A DNA stretch of 64,000 nucleotides from Macrolepiota albuminosa (Eukaryota > Basidiomycota > Agaricomycetes > Agaricales > Agaricaceae). This document shows, one piece after another, positions 62,072 through 64,000 of this stretch. A program made the translations under genes and the position numbers. The notes under the pieces are model-generated. The model was not told where the DNA came from. It did no database searches and saw nothing but the letters and a program-made list of their open reading frames with translations. The stretch lies in assembly GCA_027475525.1 (NCBI GenBank), contig JAMWFC010000051.1:2960616-3024615 (forward strand), read 5' to 3'. Position 1 is the first letter of the stretch; every line of letters begins with the position of its first letter.

Positions 62072-63528
62072 ATGACTGTCGCAGAGTCAAAGGAACGTGT
62101 CCTCCCTGGTACGCTTTCCTCGTCGTTGCCCGCGTTCTACAGCTCACAGAGGTTCCACACAGAGTGCTGGGGCCACCGCGGAGTACGTCGGCGTTGTGTT
62201 AGTGACCATCATACTCATCCCACAGTAAGGCTTCTGCGCGCTTCCCCGAAAACACACTCGCGAGCTTCGAGGCTGCAATCCGCGATGGTGCCGAGGGTAT
62301 CGAGAGCGGTACTAGTTGATCATACGTTCCCCTGCTCTGTCCGCGTAACACTCCCGCTCGTTAGACGTCCATGTGTCTGCGGACAATGTCGTCGTCATGT
62401 TTCACGATCCAGGTCAGCGTTCCTTCGGCCTTTGTGCTTCGTGCAAACTGTTAATTGCGTCTCATGTAGTTCTGTCACGTACAACTAATGGAAAGGGTAT
62501 GTACGCACCTCGACGGTTCCCTAATCCGCCATGTGTGCGCGCCGACTCACGCCCTCGTCCTTTCATTCTTCATAGGCCAGATTAAAGACCTTGACTGGTA
62601 TGGCGAAAAGGGGATGCAGCACGTCCGGACGATAAAATCCCCCAAACAAGCCATTCCTACATTCGCAGAGACAATCGCTCTCCTCATGCGCGTATGTCGT
62701 GGCTTCCTCCGTCCCTGATCCTGAGCCAACGTCTGTCACAGCCAGAGAACATACACGCCAAATTCAACGTCGACGTCAAAGTGCAGAACGACCCCGAGCG
62801 TCTGTTCAAACTCATGCATGCGATCATCTCGGCGCAGGAAGACTGGGAGACTGTACTTGCGCCGCGCATACTGTTGGGGCTTTGGCACCCCCGCTTCATC
62901 GCGCACGCAAAGGCCCAGCTGCCCTACTGCCGGCGGTCGTTCATCGGTGTGAGCTTGTATGTCGCGCGCAAGTATTTCTGGAAGGACTGCCATACGTTCT
63001 CGGTTGCCTTTGGTGCGCTCACTACTGCTGATGGGCAAAGGTACGTTTTTCTCTCTCTTTCGTTTGAGGTGTTGAGGGGAATGGGGCTGATTGGATGGAT
63101 GTAGGTTCCGTCAAGAGTGTAAGGCTGCCGGCAAGCACTTGTTGGTTTGGACCGTCAACAAGCCTGAGCACATGATGGAGGCAAGTGTAGCGGCGTAATC
63201 ACAACACTCATAATATTAAAGTATATATAGGCTGTGCGATGGGGGGTAGATGCGATCTTAACGGACGAGACAAAAGTTTGGCTCGACTTGCGTGCTGCTC
63301 TCAAGCGTAAGTCGATGGCTTCGAGGCAGAACGCAAAAGATGCTGACCTACGTGTATATAGGCGACTATGAGAAGATCGGATCGCAGTATGGGCGTTTGT
63401 TTTTGTGGACGACGCCAATGTTCTATACGCCAATCATCATGGCGTACAGTCGAAAGGCGCAGATATACCTAGAGCGGATTGCTGGACCGTTTGACGCGCC
63501 TGTTGCGGTGGCAGCAGTAGAAGCATAG
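62072..63528 (+). CDS. Glycerophosphodiester phosphodiesterase family protein
   Basis: TIM-barrel enzyme that hydrolyses glycerophosphodiesters. Nine exons (62072-62182, 62230-62308, 62365-62412, 62471-62497, 62576-62691, 62742-63040, 63105-63180, 63231-63306, 63362-63528) give 332 residues. Active-site motifs: CWGHRGASARFPENTLASF (catalytic His and the ENT motif), IESDVHVSADNVVVMFHDP (metal-binding and second His), then IPTFAETIALLM, FNVDVKV and LLVWTVNKPEHMMEAVRWGVDAILTD. The exon coding VLSRTTNGKG is 27 nt long. The intron 63181-63230 is GC-AG with the strong GAG|GCAAGT donor. The C-terminal hydrophobic part may associate with membranes. Confidence 0.93.
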
Positions 63529-63649
63529 ACTAAACTAATGTATACCCCCTGTACTTATACAAGTTTTTCTGTATGTTATGTTTTTTTTACGCGATCGGAC
63601 CGATAAAGGGACTTGGCCATGTGGGCGTGTGGACACTTGACCTCTACCA

Positions 63650-64000
63650 ATGCCACCCCCGACCCACCGCAAACGCGCCTCAATCCTCTCGTCCGACACA
63701 ACACACTCCCTCCCCGTCTACGTCCCCGCCGCCAACCCCGACGACGACAGGCCCCCAGATTACTCAGACAGCGCAGAGGAGGCAGACAGAGACACCGACT
63801 CGTCCGGCTCGTCCGGCTACGTCCCCCCACCTCCGCCGAGCTCCTTATCTCTGTCGTCCCCGCGGCGCCGGCGCTTTACGTCCTCTGCACACCCAAAATC
63901 CCACAGAAGGCGCCAATCGGGCAAGAATTCCCATTTAAACTCGTCGGATCCGTTTCTTGATTCACTTCTTGCTCGCAGCGTGCACGCACTCGAGATGTCG
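63650..64000 (+). CDS. Uncharacterised protein, 5' part (runs off the window)
   Basis: An open frame from ATG at 63650 continues past the right edge. It codes MPPPTHRKRASILSSDTTHS, then an acidic region (PDDDRPPDYSDSAEEADRD), a Pro run, a basic region (SSPRRRRFTSSAHPKSHRRR) and then SSDPFLDSLLARSVHALEMS, which looks like the start of a helical conserved segment that I associate with a fungal family of unknown function. Strong C-rich codon bias and the charged pattern support coding over the overlapping frame at 63613-63960. Confidence 0.6.
   Translation, partial: MPPPTHRKRASILSSDTTHSLPVYVPAANPDDDRPPDYSDSAEEADRDTDSSGSSGYVPPPPPSSLSLSSPRRRRFTSSAHPKSHRRRQSGKNSHLNSSDPFLDSLLARSVHALEMS

Noticed and set aside
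63613..63960. 115-codon plus-strand frame rich in Arg
   Set aside because: Overlaps a better frame (start 63650) with natural charge pattern and conserved-looking end that runs past the window.
1..64000. Search by eye for tRNA genes, rRNA, CRISPR arrays, transposases and reverse transcriptases
   Set aside because: No A/B-box pair with a folding acceptor stem, no spaced direct repeats and no hallmark protein motifs were found; the only protease of retroviral fold is the cellular Ddi1.

Overview
This is nuclear DNA from a filamentous basidiomycete, most likely an agaricomycete. Genes are dense, lie on both strands, and are cut by many introns of about 46-60 nt with fungal splice signals. The gene set includes families typical of fungi: DASH subunit Spc19, Mgm101, a Cdc14/SIN-type protein, Atg29, a MogA-MoeA fusion and Spt3. 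I cannot name the genus. No tRNA, rRNA, transposon, viral gene or CRISPR array was recognised.

Layout. 0-5.4 kb: the end of a TRP-like channel gene and a CNH-domain gene. 6.6-9 kb: two complex I genes (NDUFA8, NDUFAF3) flanking a ubiquitin-like-fold gene. 9-17 kb: a Utp8-like nucleolar protein, the molybdenum-cofactor fusion CnxE, MGM101 and ribosomal protein uL1. 17-27.3 kb: a gamma-tubulin complex protein, SPC19, COA3 and CDC14. 27.5-37.6 kb: an FAH-family hydrolase, succinate-semialdehyde dehydrogenase, YIH1/IMPACT, ATG29, DDI1 and SPT3. 37.6-47.2 kb: a gene-poor island whose main content is one 1,018-residue multi-exon gene that I cannot assign to any family. 47.2-64 kb: lipoyltransferase, a disordered protein, a TB2/DP1/HVA22 protein with a very long tail, BUD31, a KHA1-type K+/H+ antiporter, an uncharacterised gene, an AGPAT, a GDPD-like enzyme and the start of one more gene at the right edge.

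The recognised genes are housekeeping genes rather than one pathway. Loose themes are mitochondria (NDUFA8, NDUFAF3, MGM101, COA3, LIPT1), chromosome segregation and septation (GCP, SPC19, CDC14) and ribosome/stress response (Utp8-like, uL1, YIH1).

Most notable observations: (1) four perfect tandem duplications, all exactly 77 bp, which look like unmerged k=77 contig overlaps and damage gene models; (2) at least seven GC-AG introns; (3) a probable AT-AC intron in the lipoyltransferase gene that protects the catalytic lysine; (4) the 1,018-residue orphan gene; (5) CACGTG palindromes repeatedly found just upstream of start codons.
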